From contig NZ_QVID01000001.1 in the NCBI RefSeq assembly GCF_003413745.1, forward strand, positions 558,001 through 622,000: a stretch of 64,000 nucleotides of DNA. Direction: 5' to 3'. Within the stretch, counting starts at the first letter, position 1. Every line of letters begins with the position of its first letter. The position numbers and the translations under genes were made by a program. Under the pieces are notes generated by a model. That model was not told where the DNA came from. It was given only the letters and a program-made list of their open reading frames with translations, and did no database searches. The DNA comes from Marixanthomonas ophiurae. Lineage in GTDB: Bacteria > Bacteroidota > Bacteroidia > Flavobacteriales > Flavobacteriaceae. Positions 17,379-26,450 of this stretch are shown here, one piece after another.

Positions 17379-17993
17379 ATGAAAACACCATATAAGAATA
17401 TTTACAATGTCCTAAAGCTGAATCGATTTATCGTTTTGGCAGTTGTTGTCTGCGCCTTACTATCCAGCACATTTTCGGTTTGGATGGTATTCAATACCAA
17501 TCAAAAAGCCCTGAATAGTGCCTTTGCAATCAATACCGATGGTAGTATCATTCCGCTGAAGCTCGTGACCCAAAAGGAAAATTTTCGGGTTGAAGCTTTG
17601 GCACATTTGGATCTGTTCCACAACTACTTCTATAATATCGATGCCAGTAATTACGAACGCAACTTGGAAAAGGCGTTGTGGTTGGGCAATAGTTCCGTGG
17701 ACAATCTCTACCGCCAGAAAAAAGCCGATGGTGTTTACAACAGATTGCTTCAGTATTCCTTGGTTCAAAAAGTATTGAGCATCGATTCAAGAATATCTGA
17801 AAATGATGGTTCGTATGGATTTACAACGATAACCATTTTTGAAATCAATAGAGGTTCAATCATCGACACTTACGAATTGGTTTCCACCGGAAACTTGATT
17901 ATGGTTGACCGAAACTTCCCGAACAACCCACACGGATTATTGATTACAAACTATTTCGAAAACACCTTAAAGAAAATATCAGATGAAAGTTGA
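17379..17993 (+). CDS. traK: Conjugative transfer protein TraK (VirB8-like)
   Basis: A 204-residue bitopic protein: short cytoplasmic start, one membrane helix (about residues 16-38, RFIVLAVVVCALLSSTFSV), then a periplasmic domain of mixed alpha/beta as in VirB8. The conserved-looking ALAHLDLFHNYFYNID and NPHGLLITNYFENTL stretches fit TraK of Bacteroidetes transposons. VirB8-like proteins assemble the inner-membrane complex. The next gene in CTnDOT, traL, is not present: only 32 bp separate this stop from traM. Confidence 0.85.
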   Translation: MKTPYKNIYNVLKLNRFIVLAVVVCALLSSTFSVWMVFNTNQKALNSAFAINTDGSIIPLKLVTQKENFRVEALAHLDLFHNYFYNIDASNYERNLEKALWLGNSSVDNLYRQKKADGVYNRLLQYSLVQKVLSIDSRISENDGSYGFTTITIFEINRGSIIDTYELVSTGNLIMVDRNFPNNPHGLLITNYFENTLKKISDES

Positions 17994-17995
17994 AA

Positions 17996-18008
17996 GCCGA
18001 TAATCGGC
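17996..18008 (+). promoter_or_regulatory. 13-nt hairpin between traK and traM
   Basis: gccga-taa-tcggc is a perfect 5-bp stem with a TAA loop, 2 nt after the traK stop and 17 nt before the traM ATG. Confidence 0.65.
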
Positions 18009-18025
18009 ATATAAAAAACACGATT

Positions 18026-18955
18026 ATGAAAGTAGAAAAGAATAAAATAGTATTTGCAGCGGTATTGGCTGTAATCTTCATATTCCTGATTTCCTATTCC
18101 GTAATGGTAATGGGCGATGATGAAAATGAGACTGAAAACCTTAAACAGACTTTAGTGCCAGATTTGGAAGAGGACCAAAAAGAGTACGATTCTAAATTGG
18201 ATGCGATTAACGACTTAAAAAAAGTGCGTGAAAACAATGCACCCAGCATCTATGATGAAAAGCTGATTGATTCCTTGGGGTTTTACGACCCAGATTTACC
18301 GGAACGAGAAAAAGAACGTATCGTAGATAGTATCTATGAGGCAGGCAAAATTCAGTATTCAGAACAGCGATACCAAAACTTGGGGCAGAAAAGAACTGTT
18401 CGCAAAGTGGTATCAACGGTCGATTCTGCTGAAGAAAAGCGGGAACAAAAAATTCAAGCGAAAGAATTGGGCTTGGAACATCAATTGTTTTTTGCTGCTT
18501 CCCCCCAACCCAATGAAATTTCAATCATAGGGAATACAGATGAAACTATTTACGTAGTTGTGGATGGCGACCAAGTTGTAAAAGCGAATACCAGATTGCG
18601 AATGCGACTGACCAAAACTGCTACAATCAATGGTAAGCTGATGCCCAAGAATACACCTGTATTCGGATTTATCAGTTTTCAGCCCAATCGTGCGCTCATT
18701 GAAATTGAAAAAATAAAGCACCATCCCACAAAACTCAAAGCTTTTGATTTATCTGATGGTAGTGAAGGCATCTACGTACAGAACAATTTTAGAGCAGAAG
18801 CTACTACTGAAGTGTTGGATGATATTATTGGCGACATCAACATACCTACCGTTCCGCAAGTAGGTGGCGTAACAAAGGTGCTCAGGCGTAGTAACCGCAA
18901 TGTAAAAGTTACTGTACTGAACAATTACAGATTAATTCTAAAACCTAAATTATGA
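18026..18955 (+). CDS. traM: Conjugative transfer protein TraM (VirB10-like)
   Basis: A 309-residue protein. The ATG after the hairpin is preferred; an upstream TTG extension would start inside the traK stop region. It has one membrane helix near residues 8-27, a long charged linker (about 30-150, with KEYDSKLDAIN and coiled-coil-like EREKERI), and a beta-rich C-terminal part (VVVDGDQVVKANTRLRMRLT) as in VirB10-like TraM. The family spans the periplasm and links the inner-membrane ATPases to the outer-membrane pore. CTnDOT TraM is longer (about 450 residues), so this one has a shorter linker. Confidence 0.85.
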   Translation: MKVEKNKIVFAAVLAVIFIFLISYSVMVMGDDENETENLKQTLVPDLEEDQKEYDSKLDAINDLKKVRENNAPSIYDEKLIDSLGFYDPDLPEREKERIVDSIYEAGKIQYSEQRYQNLGQKRTVRKVVSTVDSAEEKREQKIQAKELGLEHQLFFAASPQPNEISIIGNTDETIYVVVDGDQVVKANTRLRMRLTKTATINGKLMPKNTPVFGFISFQPNRALIEIEKIKHHPTKLKAFDLSDGSEGIYVQNNFRAEATTEVLDDIIGDINIPTVPQVGGVTKVLRRSNRNVKVTVLNNYRLILKPKL

Positions 18956-18968
18956 GCCTATAATGGGC
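18956..18968 (+). promoter_or_regulatory. 13-nt hairpin between traM and traN
   Basis: gccta-taa-tgggc folds with four Watson-Crick pairs, one G-U pair and a TAA loop. It begins right after the traM stop and ends 17 nt before the traN ATG; the flanks match those of the traK/traM gap. Confidence 0.6.
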
Positions 18969-18985
18969 ATTTAAAACGCACTCTT

Positions 18986-19822
18986 ATGAAAAAGTATATT
19001 ATTATTTCCGCGCTTATTATTGTTTCCGCTTTCGCGAAAGCACAAGAGCAATCAATACCACTTGATACAATCTATGCCAACGACACCAAGAACGTTGCGC
19101 TATTCTTCCCAGAACCCATACGACAAGGCATAACGGGTTCGGACAATTTTGTATTTACTTATAACCGTGAAAAAGAACAGTATTTCGGACTTCTTCAAGC
19201 AAAGCCTGGGAAGGAAAGTAATTTGCTGGTAGTCAACAGAAATGGTTCAATTTTTTCGTATATTGTAAGGTATAAAAAACAGCTTTCTAAGCTCAATTAT
19301 TTCATTCTGCTATCAAGTAGTATCGGTAATGAAAAGCCGATTGTAAAGGATTCGGTTCTTGTTGAATCTTCTGAAGAGCTTGTAGATAACAGCACCTATT
19401 ATTACCAAAAATTCTGCTCATATCTTCTCAATAGAAAACAGCGCATAGCGCGCATCAAGAAACGAAACGAAGGTATTATCTTGACTGTAGAGAATATTGT
19501 TTTTGATAAGGATGAGCTCTATTTCGTTATCGAGATTGAAAATAATTCTACGTTGGATTACGATTTGAATTTCTTGAACCTTTCGATTGAAACTCGGCAA
19601 AAAGGGAAAAGGAAATCGTTGCAACGACTCTATAAAGAACCGATATATAAACATAATCTGCCGTCTAAGATTAAGGAAAATGAAATGGCTCGATTCGTTT
19701 ATGTGTTGCCCAAATTTTCATTATCCGATGACCGTAGGGCAATTTTGGAATTGAATGAAAAGGATGGCGAACGGAACATAGAAATGAAACTATCGCATAG
19801 ATATATTAATAACCCAAATTAA
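18986..19822 (+). CDS. traN: Conjugative transfer protein TraN (VirB9-like, DUF4138)
   Basis: A 278-residue secreted protein with a signal peptide (residues 1-19, ending AFAKA). The mature part begins with IPLDTIYANDTKNVALFFPEPI, typical of TraN, which pairs with TraM to form the outer-membrane end of the channel. A beta-sandwich pattern continues to residue about 265 (ENNSTLDYDLNFLNLSIE). It is the last recognisable tra gene; traO, traP and traQ are not seen. A lipoprotein gene follows after 7 bp and may belong to the same transcript. Confidence 0.88.
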   Translation: MKKYIIISALIIVSAFAKAQEQSIPLDTIYANDTKNVALFFPEPIRQGITGSDNFVFTYNREKEQYFGLLQAKPGKESNLLVVNRNGSIFSYIVRYKKQLSKLNYFILLSSSIGNEKPIVKDSVLVESSEELVDNSTYYYQKFCSYLLNRKQRIARIKKRNEGIILTVENIVFDKDELYFVIEIENNSTLDYDLNFLNLSIETRQKGKRKSLQRLYKEPIYKHNLPSKIKENEMARFVYVLPKFSLSDDRRAILELNEKDGERNIEMKLSHRYINNPN

Positions 19823-19829
19823 TACTGTT

Positions 19830-20201
19830 ATGAAAAAATTTGTTGTTTTCTCTCTCATAATGCTGTTCCTTTCTTGTGCTGATTCCGAAACTAAAATCTC
19901 GGGACCAAGTGCTACAGCCCAAATTGTTATTGAAAGTTTTTATGAAAAAGATGAAGAGACTTTAAAAGCTAACTCAACACCACAGGCATATTTTAACTAT
20001 ATGAATACTATAAATATGTTCAATGCGACCAAAAAGAAAGACTCTGAGTTCAAGGTGTTACAAGACACGATAATGGGCGACGTGGCTTGGGTAAAATATA
20101 CCACAGCTTACGATAAAACGCCTGGTGTTTTTAAACTGGTCAAACAGAATGGTAAATGGCTGGCCACGGCAAGAGGTTCAAAGGATAAAGCACCGTTTTA
20201 A
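19830..20201 (+). CDS. Small lipoprotein, NTF2/SnoaL-like
   Basis: A 123-residue lipoprotein with a clear lipobox (LFLSC, Cys at residue 16), so it is likely anchored in a membrane facing the periplasm. The mature part (TAQIVIESFYEKDEETL ... FKLVKQNGKWLATA) resembles DUF4878/SnoaL-like small alpha+beta folds, which end in a K-x-NGKW-type strand. It is the last + strand gene of the tra cluster and the position suggests a transfer accessory, for example an entry-exclusion or pilot lipoprotein, but nothing proves that. A convergent gene ends 24 bp downstream, with no strong terminator visible between. Confidence 0.65.
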   Translation: MKKFVVFSLIMLFLSCADSETKISGPSATAQIVIESFYEKDEETLKANSTPQAYFNYMNTINMFNATKKKDSEFKVLQDTIMGDVAWVKYTTAYDKTPGVFKLVKQNGKWLATARGSKDKAPF

Positions 20202-20225
20202 AAAAGACTTTCATTTTAAGCTTTA

Positions 20226-21581
20226 TCAGTTCTTATCGAGATTGATTTCCCAATAACCTCTTGTATCGCCTTGACGCGTTAAAAATCCTTTATTTTTGAT
20301 AGCTGTAATATGCTTACCAACAGCAGATTCATTAATACCCAAAGCTTCAGCTATTTCGTTATAAGTTATGGAAGGATTAGCAGCAATAAGTTTAAGAACT
20401 TCTTTTTGTCTTTTAGTTAGAGCTTCAGTCGTATCAATTACACCACCTATTGCACCACCTATTACACCACCTTTTTGACCACCCATTACACCACCTTCTT
20501 CAACAGCAGTTTCTTTAGCGGTAAAAGTCATTCTAAGGAAGTTGTCCGAAAAGCCAAAACTCTCTTTGCCATAGTGTTCCAAAATACGAGGGATGCCAGA
20601 ACCCAACTGTTCCACAAGTTCCAAATCCTTAAAAATCCGCATCAGTTCTTTATTCCGTGGAACTGAAAAGCCCTCGAAAAATTCCTGTTTGCTCAATCCT
20701 TCCGGAAGACCGCCTGCCGATGTGATTTCAATTCTATCCGCAAATATTTCAAACTTTGGGGTAATTTCATTGGTATAATCATTATGTACAAAAGCATTAA
20801 TGATGGCCTCTCGCAAGGCAATGGGATTCCAAAGGTTGGCTTGTTGTCTTTCTTTGGCGGTTATTTTTGTGTTGGTTCTGTTTTCAACCGCAATTTTATC
20901 AATCACTTGCTTGGTGGCTTTGACCAAGCATTCGTGACCATATTCGTTGCTTTCTATCAAGTCTGTTCGGGTTTTGCCCGAATACTTGGCTACTTTAATA
21001 GAAGTATTGTTCTTATCTGCCAAAAGATAGCCAGCATAATTGAATGCACCATCTTCAGTCAATAGTTCCAAGTTCTTTGCAAAAGCTTTACCAAGGGTGT
21101 GACCCGATTCCTCGTAGTAGATTTTCAACTGGCTAAAGCTTAAATCTTGACGACCCGCTTTAATTTTGCTGATGGAATTTCGGGTGCGCTTAGCAAAGAG
21201 CTCGTCAATCATTTTTTGTGGCATCGGTTCAGCTGCTGACCCTAAGCGGATAAAACAACCCTTTTCGCTCATCCCGTATTTTTTGAGATGATAAGGTTTT
21301 TCTGGACCGCTCGCCACAATGATTTTCAAGATATTCTTGCCTTCTCTTTCCTCGCTTACAATATCAAACAAACCCAAAGCTGAAGGACGGATATTGTTCT
21401 TTAACCTGTCTTTAATTTTTAATTGGTCGCCATCCGCATCAGCCAGACCGTAAGTATTCCCTTCCTTATCAATACCAATATAAATAATGCCGCCTTCACG
21501 ATAGTTTAAAAAAGCAATGACCTCTTTTTCAAGTCCATCGGACAGTTCTCGTTTGTATTCTATGCGGTTTGTTTCGGTCAT
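20226..21581 (-). CDS. AlbA_2/Schlafen-type protein with HATPase_c_4 and winged-helix tail
   Basis: A 451-residue putative transcription regulator. Residues 1-130 are an AlbA_2 (Slfn) domain (EYKRELSDGLEKEVIAFLN, GGIIYIGIDKEG); residues about 260-370 match the HATPase_c_4 pattern (PIALREAIINAFVHNDYT ... LVEQLGSGIPRIL); a Gly-rich repeat linker follows; and residues about 388-445 form a helix-turn-helix (TKRQKEVLKLIAANPSITYN, ESAVGKHITAIKNKGFL). AlbA_2 proteins are common near defence islands. It is divergent from the Gabija-like operon, 138 bp away, and could regulate it, or act as a stand-alone effector. No function is proven. Confidence 0.8.
   Translation of the reverse strand: MTETNRIEYKRELSDGLEKEVIAFLNYREGGIIYIGIDKEGNTYGLADADGDQLKIKDRLKNNIRPSALGLFDIVSEEREGKNILKIIVASGPEKPYHLKKYGMSEKGCFIRLGSAAEPMPQKMIDELFAKRTRNSISKIKAGRQDLSFSQLKIYYEESGHTLGKAFAKNLELLTEDGAFNYAGYLLADKNNTSIKVAKYSGKTRTDLIESNEYGHECLVKATKQVIDKIAVENRTNTKITAKERQQANLWNPIALREAIINAFVHNDYTNEITPKFEIFADRIEITSAGGLPEGLSKQEFFEGFSVPRNKELMRIFKDLELVEQLGSGIPRILEHYGKESFGFSDNFLRMTFTAKETAVEEGGVMGGQKGGVIGGAIGGVIDTTEALTKRQKEVLKLIAANPSITYNEIAEALGINESAVGKHITAIKNKGFLTRQGDTRGYWEINLDKN
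20436..20495 (-). repeat. Five in-frame 12-bp units encoding GGxx linker
   Basis: Five consecutive 12-bp units (coding consensus ggtggtgtaata) give GGVM-GGQK-GGVI-GGAI-GGVI between the HATPase-like and winged-helix parts of the AlbA_2 protein. Unit gain or loss keeps frame and would only change linker length. Confidence 0.85.
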
Positions 21582-21719
21582 TATTTAAATAAAAAATCTG
21601 ACAGTAAAGATAATGATATTAAATTGTGGGAATAGGTTTTGCTTCTTATCATAAAGTATATAGCATTAATAAATTATATTTATTTTTTCTTATAATCTGT
21701 TTAACATCCACTTTATTTA

Positions 21720-22907
21720 ATGACACCTTCAGAACGCTATGTTGCCAATTTGTGCCAAAAATCTTTCCTTCCCTTTTGGAACTTTCCAAATCCTGTAGGT
21801 AAAAAGAATAAAGAGTTATGTGATGTTTTGGTTGTTTGCGGTAATTATATTTTAATCATTTCCGTAAAGGATATTAGAATGTCAAACCACTCTGATGAAA
21901 ATGTTAGATATGAGCGTTGGGTAAAAAAAGCTATTGAAGATTCTGCAAAACAAATTTATGGTGCTGAACGCTTTCTTAAAACTGCGGATGAAGTTTATGC
22001 CAAAAACAGAGCGAACAAAATATCCCTACCACCAAAAGACGAAAGGATAATATTTAGAATTGCGATTGCTTTTGGAAGCGACAACACAGTCCCTTTACCT
22101 TATGGTGATTTTAGTCAAGGCTTTGTTCACGTTTTTGATGAGGAATCGACATCAATACTGTTGAGCGAACTTGACACCATTACAGATTTCACAAAGTATC
22201 TTACGGACAAAGTGCAGTTTCTAAAAGGAAAATATTTCTCTATGCCCAAAGAATCTGATTTTCTTGCTTTTTATATCCAAACTGCTCTCGATGTAGATGA
22301 AAAAGTGGACTCGATAGTATCTGACGGTGGGCTGTGGGATTCTTACATAGAGTCTAAAGAATATGCAGAATGGCAAAATCTCTTACCTCAAAGCTATATT
22401 TGGGATTATATGATTGCACAATTACATAATTACCATATTACCAAAGAAACTACTGATGAATACAGAAATGAGTTAGAGGAAGCCATAAGAGTTATCAATC
22501 AAGAATCTCGTATAAATAGAATAGAATTAGGTGGTATTTTGGATAATGCTATTCAAAGAAAGTCGAGTGCCAGAATGCTAAGACCTCTGAAAGACGCTAA
22601 TCATTGTTACGTATTTATGCCCTTAACTTCCAAGAATTGGGAAGGCAAAGAAAAAGAGTTAGAGCTTAGATGCATTGTCGCCAGAATGGAAAATCCAAGT
22701 GTTGAGAAAGTTATAGGTATTGGTTTTGGGAATAATGGCAATGGACAAGATGTTTATGATATTTGCGCTCACTATATTCCGGAAATGAGTGAAGAATTCA
22801 TAGCAAGTGCCAAGGAAGTTCAAAACGAATTAGGTTATTTTAAAAAACCAACTATCTCACATAGTAAGACTTACAGGAAAGAAGATTTCAAAGGATTTGG
22901 ACTTTAA
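21720..22907 (+). CDS. Unknown protein with PD-(D/E)XK-like N-terminus, Gabija-associated
   Basis: A 395-residue protein I do not recognise. Residues 31-51 (KELCDVLVVCGNYILIISVKD) have the strand-turn-strand shape of a PD-(D/E)XK/NERD nuclease core, with D35, 12 residues, then S48-V-K50. The usual Glu is replaced by Ser, so it may be inactive or use a different acid such as E32. The remainder is mixed helical with no motif I can name. It lies 72 bp upstream of an OLD-family gene on the same strand, so it probably belongs to that defence operon. A host protein or regulator role is also possible. Confidence 0.55.
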   Translation: MTPSERYVANLCQKSFLPFWNFPNPVGKKNKELCDVLVVCGNYILIISVKDIRMSNHSDENVRYERWVKKAIEDSAKQIYGAERFLKTADEVYAKNRANKISLPPKDERIIFRIAIAFGSDNTVPLPYGDFSQGFVHVFDEESTSILLSELDTITDFTKYLTDKVQFLKGKYFSMPKESDFLAFYIQTALDVDEKVDSIVSDGGLWDSYIESKEYAEWQNLLPQSYIWDYMIAQLHNYHITKETTDEYRNELEEAIRVINQESRINRIELGGILDNAIQRKSSARMLRPLKDANHCYVFMPLTSKNWEGKEKELELRCIVARMENPSVEKVIGIGFGNNGNGQDVYDICAHYIPEMSEEFIASAKEVQNELGYFKKPTISHSKTYRKEDFKGFGL

Positions 22908-22979
22908 TAGTTATTCTTCTTTTTATGCAGGATTAACTTTGTTAATTTTATAACCTAAAACCAACCTTTCGACTACCAT

Positions 22980-24860
22980 ATGTATGTATCACAACTTGAA
23001 GTAATAAATTATAGGAATTTTAAAAACTTTACTGTAAAACTAAAACCAGTAACGCAAATTATTGGTGAAAATAACATCGGAAAATCCAATTTTTTAGACT
23101 CTTTAGGCTTAATATTCAGCCAAGAAGTGTCTTTTTTCAAAAGGCGTATGTTAGAGGTCTCAGACTTTAATTACGAGACTATTCTGAAGCTTAAAAAAGA
23201 AATTCTTGATACTTCTATAGAGCCAAAGGATATTTCCTATCCAAAAATTACAATAAAAGCAACTCTTAAGGATTGGAATCTAAAACAAGAAGCTGTTATA
23301 ACTGACTGGATGAGTAATTCTGAATTTACAGAAGCTACTCTTACCTATACGTTTGCACCAATATCATCTTTTGATACAATTGAAGAAATAACCCTGCAAA
23401 GGCAGTTTCTTAAGGACTACGAAAATGAATTAGGGTCTGAGGAATTTAATAAAATACCCGAAAGCGAAATTCTGAATCTAATAAATTTTCCCATTTCAAA
23501 GTACTATTACCGTATTCACGGTGGAAATCAAAATGAGAGCGTAGCGAATGCCTATCACTTAAACCAACTTAAGTTTGAGCTATTGGATGCACTCAGAGAT
23601 GCCAAATCAGAACTTTCCGCAAGTAGGAATAACGGATTACTTTTTAGAGTGCTTAATGCAAATGAAGAAACCGAATATCAAGACTTAAAAAAACAGTTAG
23701 TAGGTCTTCAACGAGCAATTGAAGGTAATGTAGCTATTTCAGGAATAAAGACTCGGATTTCAGAGCAACTTGATAAAATTTCATTGAGTACCGAAACATC
23801 CAATAATGTAGTAGACCTTATATTCTCTCTACCAAATGTATCGGACTTATTAAGGAAACTGAGCCTAATTTACAACGATAACCCCATAAAAATCGAACGT
23901 AATGGAACTGGGCGAAACAACCTTCTTTTTATTTCGTTAATGCTCTCTTTCATAGAAGATCCAGAGCGAATGCAGTCCACTTTCTTCAGAATTGTCGGAC
24001 TTGAAGAACCAGAAGCGCATCTTCACGCAAATCTTCAGAATCATTTAGCCTCTAATCTTGAAGGGCTTATAAAAAAAGAGGACGGTACTTACAGAAAAGA
24101 TATACAGCTCATTCTAACTTCACATTCTAACCATATTACTACCAAAATTGATTTTGAAAATACTGTGGTGCTTCATTATAAAAACGGCATCGTACAACCT
24201 CATTATATATTGGAAGGTTTTGGAACAACTGCCGAAGAAAAAAGACAAGTAAACTATCTCAAAAAATATCTTGATAGTGAGAATGTCAATTTGTTTTATT
24301 CAAGAAGATTGGCATTGGTAGAAGGGATTTCTGAAAAACTTCTATTTCCTATATTCTATAAAATCCAAACTGGCGAAACTATTGACCAATCTGCAACTGC
24401 TGTGGTTAATGTTAATGGACTTGCCTTCAAAAATTTTATACAAATAATCGTAAACGGTTTTCATACAAGGTGCTTAGTTTTAACTGATAGCGATATTGGA
24501 ACACAAACAGAGCATAGGGCTCAAGAACTTAAAGACAAATATGATGCTGTAGATGAAGTTGATGTTCAAATTTCTGAATTATCTACGTTTGAAAAAGATT
24601 TAATTGACTGCAATAAATCTGGAAATGGTAAAAAAATCTTGTGTAAAGTTGTTCAACTGGTACGGCCTAACTCTGGGAAAAAATATGTAGAAGAATTAGG
24701 CACAAGTGATATTGATGTCGAAGGATATTTTGCTTTAATTGAAGGCTATAAAAGCGAATTTGCTTTGCAACTCTCACTATCGCTGACAGAAGACCATAGC
24801 GGTTTTACATTACCAAAATACATTGAAGATGGTATTAAATTTTTAGACCCTTTGATGTAA
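22980..24860 (+). CDS. Gabija GajA-like OLD-family ATPase/TOPRIM endonuclease
   Basis: A 626-residue OLD-family protein. Walker A is GENNIGKS (residues 29-36), an ABC-type GLEEPEAHLH stretch with Walker B Glu near 342-345, then a TSHSN switch-like region, then a TOPRIM domain with ALVEGISE (Glu near residue 448) and TDSDIG (D503-S-D505). This is a class 2 OLD layout, paired with a UvrD-type helicase 5 bp later, which is the organisation of Gabija. GajA is a sequence-specific nickase held off by NTPs until phage depletes them, from published work on the family. Compared with the type protein of about 578 residues this one is slightly long. Confidence 0.82.
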   Translation: MYVSQLEVINYRNFKNFTVKLKPVTQIIGENNIGKSNFLDSLGLIFSQEVSFFKRRMLEVSDFNYETILKLKKEILDTSIEPKDISYPKITIKATLKDWNLKQEAVITDWMSNSEFTEATLTYTFAPISSFDTIEEITLQRQFLKDYENELGSEEFNKIPESEILNLINFPISKYYYRIHGGNQNESVANAYHLNQLKFELLDALRDAKSELSASRNNGLLFRVLNANEETEYQDLKKQLVGLQRAIEGNVAISGIKTRISEQLDKISLSTETSNNVVDLIFSLPNVSDLLRKLSLIYNDNPIKIERNGTGRNNLLFISLMLSFIEDPERMQSTFFRIVGLEEPEAHLHANLQNHLASNLEGLIKKEDGTYRKDIQLILTSHSNHITTKIDFENTVVLHYKNGIVQPHYILEGFGTTAEEKRQVNYLKKYLDSENVNLFYSRRLALVEGISEKLLFPIFYKIQTGETIDQSATAVVNVNGLAFKNFIQIIVNGFHTRCLVLTDSDIGTQTEHRAQELKDKYDAVDEVDVQISELSTFEKDLIDCNKSGNGKKILCKVVQLVRPNSGKKYVEELGTSDIDVEGYFALIEGYKSEFALQLSLSLTEDHSGFTLPKYIEDGIKFLDPLM

Positions 24861-24865
24861 TAGAT

Positions 24866-26431
24866 ATGGGAAATGTAACTAAGCCAAAACTTGTTATCGC
24901 TGGTCCTGGGGCTGGAAAAACCCACGGAATGGTAGACGAAATAATTCACGCCCTAAAATCCTTGGAACGTCATCGTTATATGATAGTTGTTACCTATACC
25001 AATTCAGCAACAAAAAACATAAAAAAACGGCTCGGCAAGAGAATAGCCATACCACCTAATTTATTTATTGGCACCATTCATTCCTTTTTGAATAGATTTA
25101 TAGTGATTCCGTATTCGAGTTTACATAATGAAGATGTAAATGGGGAAAAACTATTTATTCAATGCGGGACTGATGATGTTTTAAAAAGGATGTTTGACAA
25201 CAACGGTGAAACACCTGACTATAAAGCTAAAAATCGTATTAAAAGCAAATTGACCAAATCCTTACACAAAAGTGGGTACATTACTTATGACCAGACTCTT
25301 AACTTAGGCGAAAAAGCTATCTTGAACAAGAGAATAAAGGAAATGTTGGCTAACAGAATACAGTATTTGTATGTGGACGAATTTCAAGATACTGGAAATA
25401 AAATGTTCTCAATAATAGAATCTCTTAGAAAGGAAAAAAGGACCGTAATTTATTGCGTTGGCGACCCAGAACAATATATCCAAAGCTTTGACTCTTCCGT
25501 TAAGAACTTTCAAAACATTCCGATTCTCAAAGCTTCAAGAATGAACCAATATGAGACCCGATTAAATAAGACTAATCGACGCTCAGTAAACACGATTGTG
25601 ACATTCTTGAATAATTTTAGCAAACGTGTTTATGAGGACAATACATTTGAACAACAATGTCATAACGAGATACTTGGTACACCTGTAAAATTTATAAGTG
25701 CGACCCAAAATATTACGGTAATGCTTCCAGAATTCTTTGCTCGATGTGAAAACGAAAACATTTCGCATAAAGAGCGAGGTATAATAGCCAAAAAGAATGA
25801 TGTCGTAAATAAGGCCGTCGCCGCTTTGAATGGAAATGTTCTTGCCCCAGATAAATCTGCTAAGGTTTCAGCAGTTTCAGAAATCAAAGACACATTACTA
25901 TCCTCTTTGGGAACTAACCAAAATGCCTTTTGTGAAGAACAAGGTTTAACGCCATTTGATTTAAGGATAATGGCGGTTCAAATAATAAGAGCCATTCGTG
26001 CGGAAGTTATAACAAACGAAAACACTTTTGCTGCTTTCGTTAAAGATGAGTTTGACCTTACTATCGAAAACAATATACCTTTTAAATTGGATAACCTCAG
26101 GCAAATCATCGTTTCTAACACCGATGCAGAAGCTATAATGGTTTCAAACATTCATAGATTTAAAGGTCTTGAATTAGATGCTATACTCGCTGTTGCTAAA
26201 AATGAAGCAGAACTTAATCTTTGGTTAGAAACTAATACTGCAACCAGAGATGCACATTCGGACAGAGGCACAAGTGACTATCCAAGATTGGGCTATGTAG
26301 CTTTCAGTAGGGCGAGAAAAGTGCTATGTATCGCTTGTTTAGAACCAATCTCAGATAACACAAAAGAAAAACTTAATAATTTAGGGGTTGAATTAGATTC
26401 CCCAACTCTTAAGTTTCCCAGTTTAATTTAA
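24866..26431 (+). CDS. Gabija GajB-like UvrD/Rep superfamily helicase
   Basis: A 521-residue SF1 helicase. Walker A is AGPGAGKT (residues 12-19), motif Ia is present (VVTYTNSA), motif II is DEFQD (D171-E172), and motif VI is VAFSRARKVL near the C-terminus; motif V-like (FKGLE) lies near 432. The size matches GajB (about 494 residues) more than UvrD (about 720). It starts 5 bp after the OLD gene and must be co-translated with it. In Gabija, GajB binds GajA and is thought to respond to DNA ends or nucleotide change. A convergent coupling-protein gene ends 20 bp downstream. Confidence 0.82.
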   Translation: MGNVTKPKLVIAGPGAGKTHGMVDEIIHALKSLERHRYMIVVTYTNSATKNIKKRLGKRIAIPPNLFIGTIHSFLNRFIVIPYSSLHNEDVNGEKLFIQCGTDDVLKRMFDNNGETPDYKAKNRIKSKLTKSLHKSGYITYDQTLNLGEKAILNKRIKEMLANRIQYLYVDEFQDTGNKMFSIIESLRKEKRTVIYCVGDPEQYIQSFDSSVKNFQNIPILKASRMNQYETRLNKTNRRSVNTIVTFLNNFSKRVYEDNTFEQQCHNEILGTPVKFISATQNITVMLPEFFARCENENISHKERGIIAKKNDVVNKAVAALNGNVLAPDKSAKVSAVSEIKDTLLSSLGTNQNAFCEEQGLTPFDLRIMAVQIIRAIRAEVITNENTFAAFVKDEFDLTIENNIPFKLDNLRQIIVSNTDAEAIMVSNIHRFKGLELDAILAVAKNEAELNLWLETNTATRDAHSDRGTSDYPRLGYVAFSRARKVLCIACLEPISDNTKEKLNNLGVELDSPTLKFPSLI

Positions 26432-26450
26432 GGCTGCTAATAATGCATAT

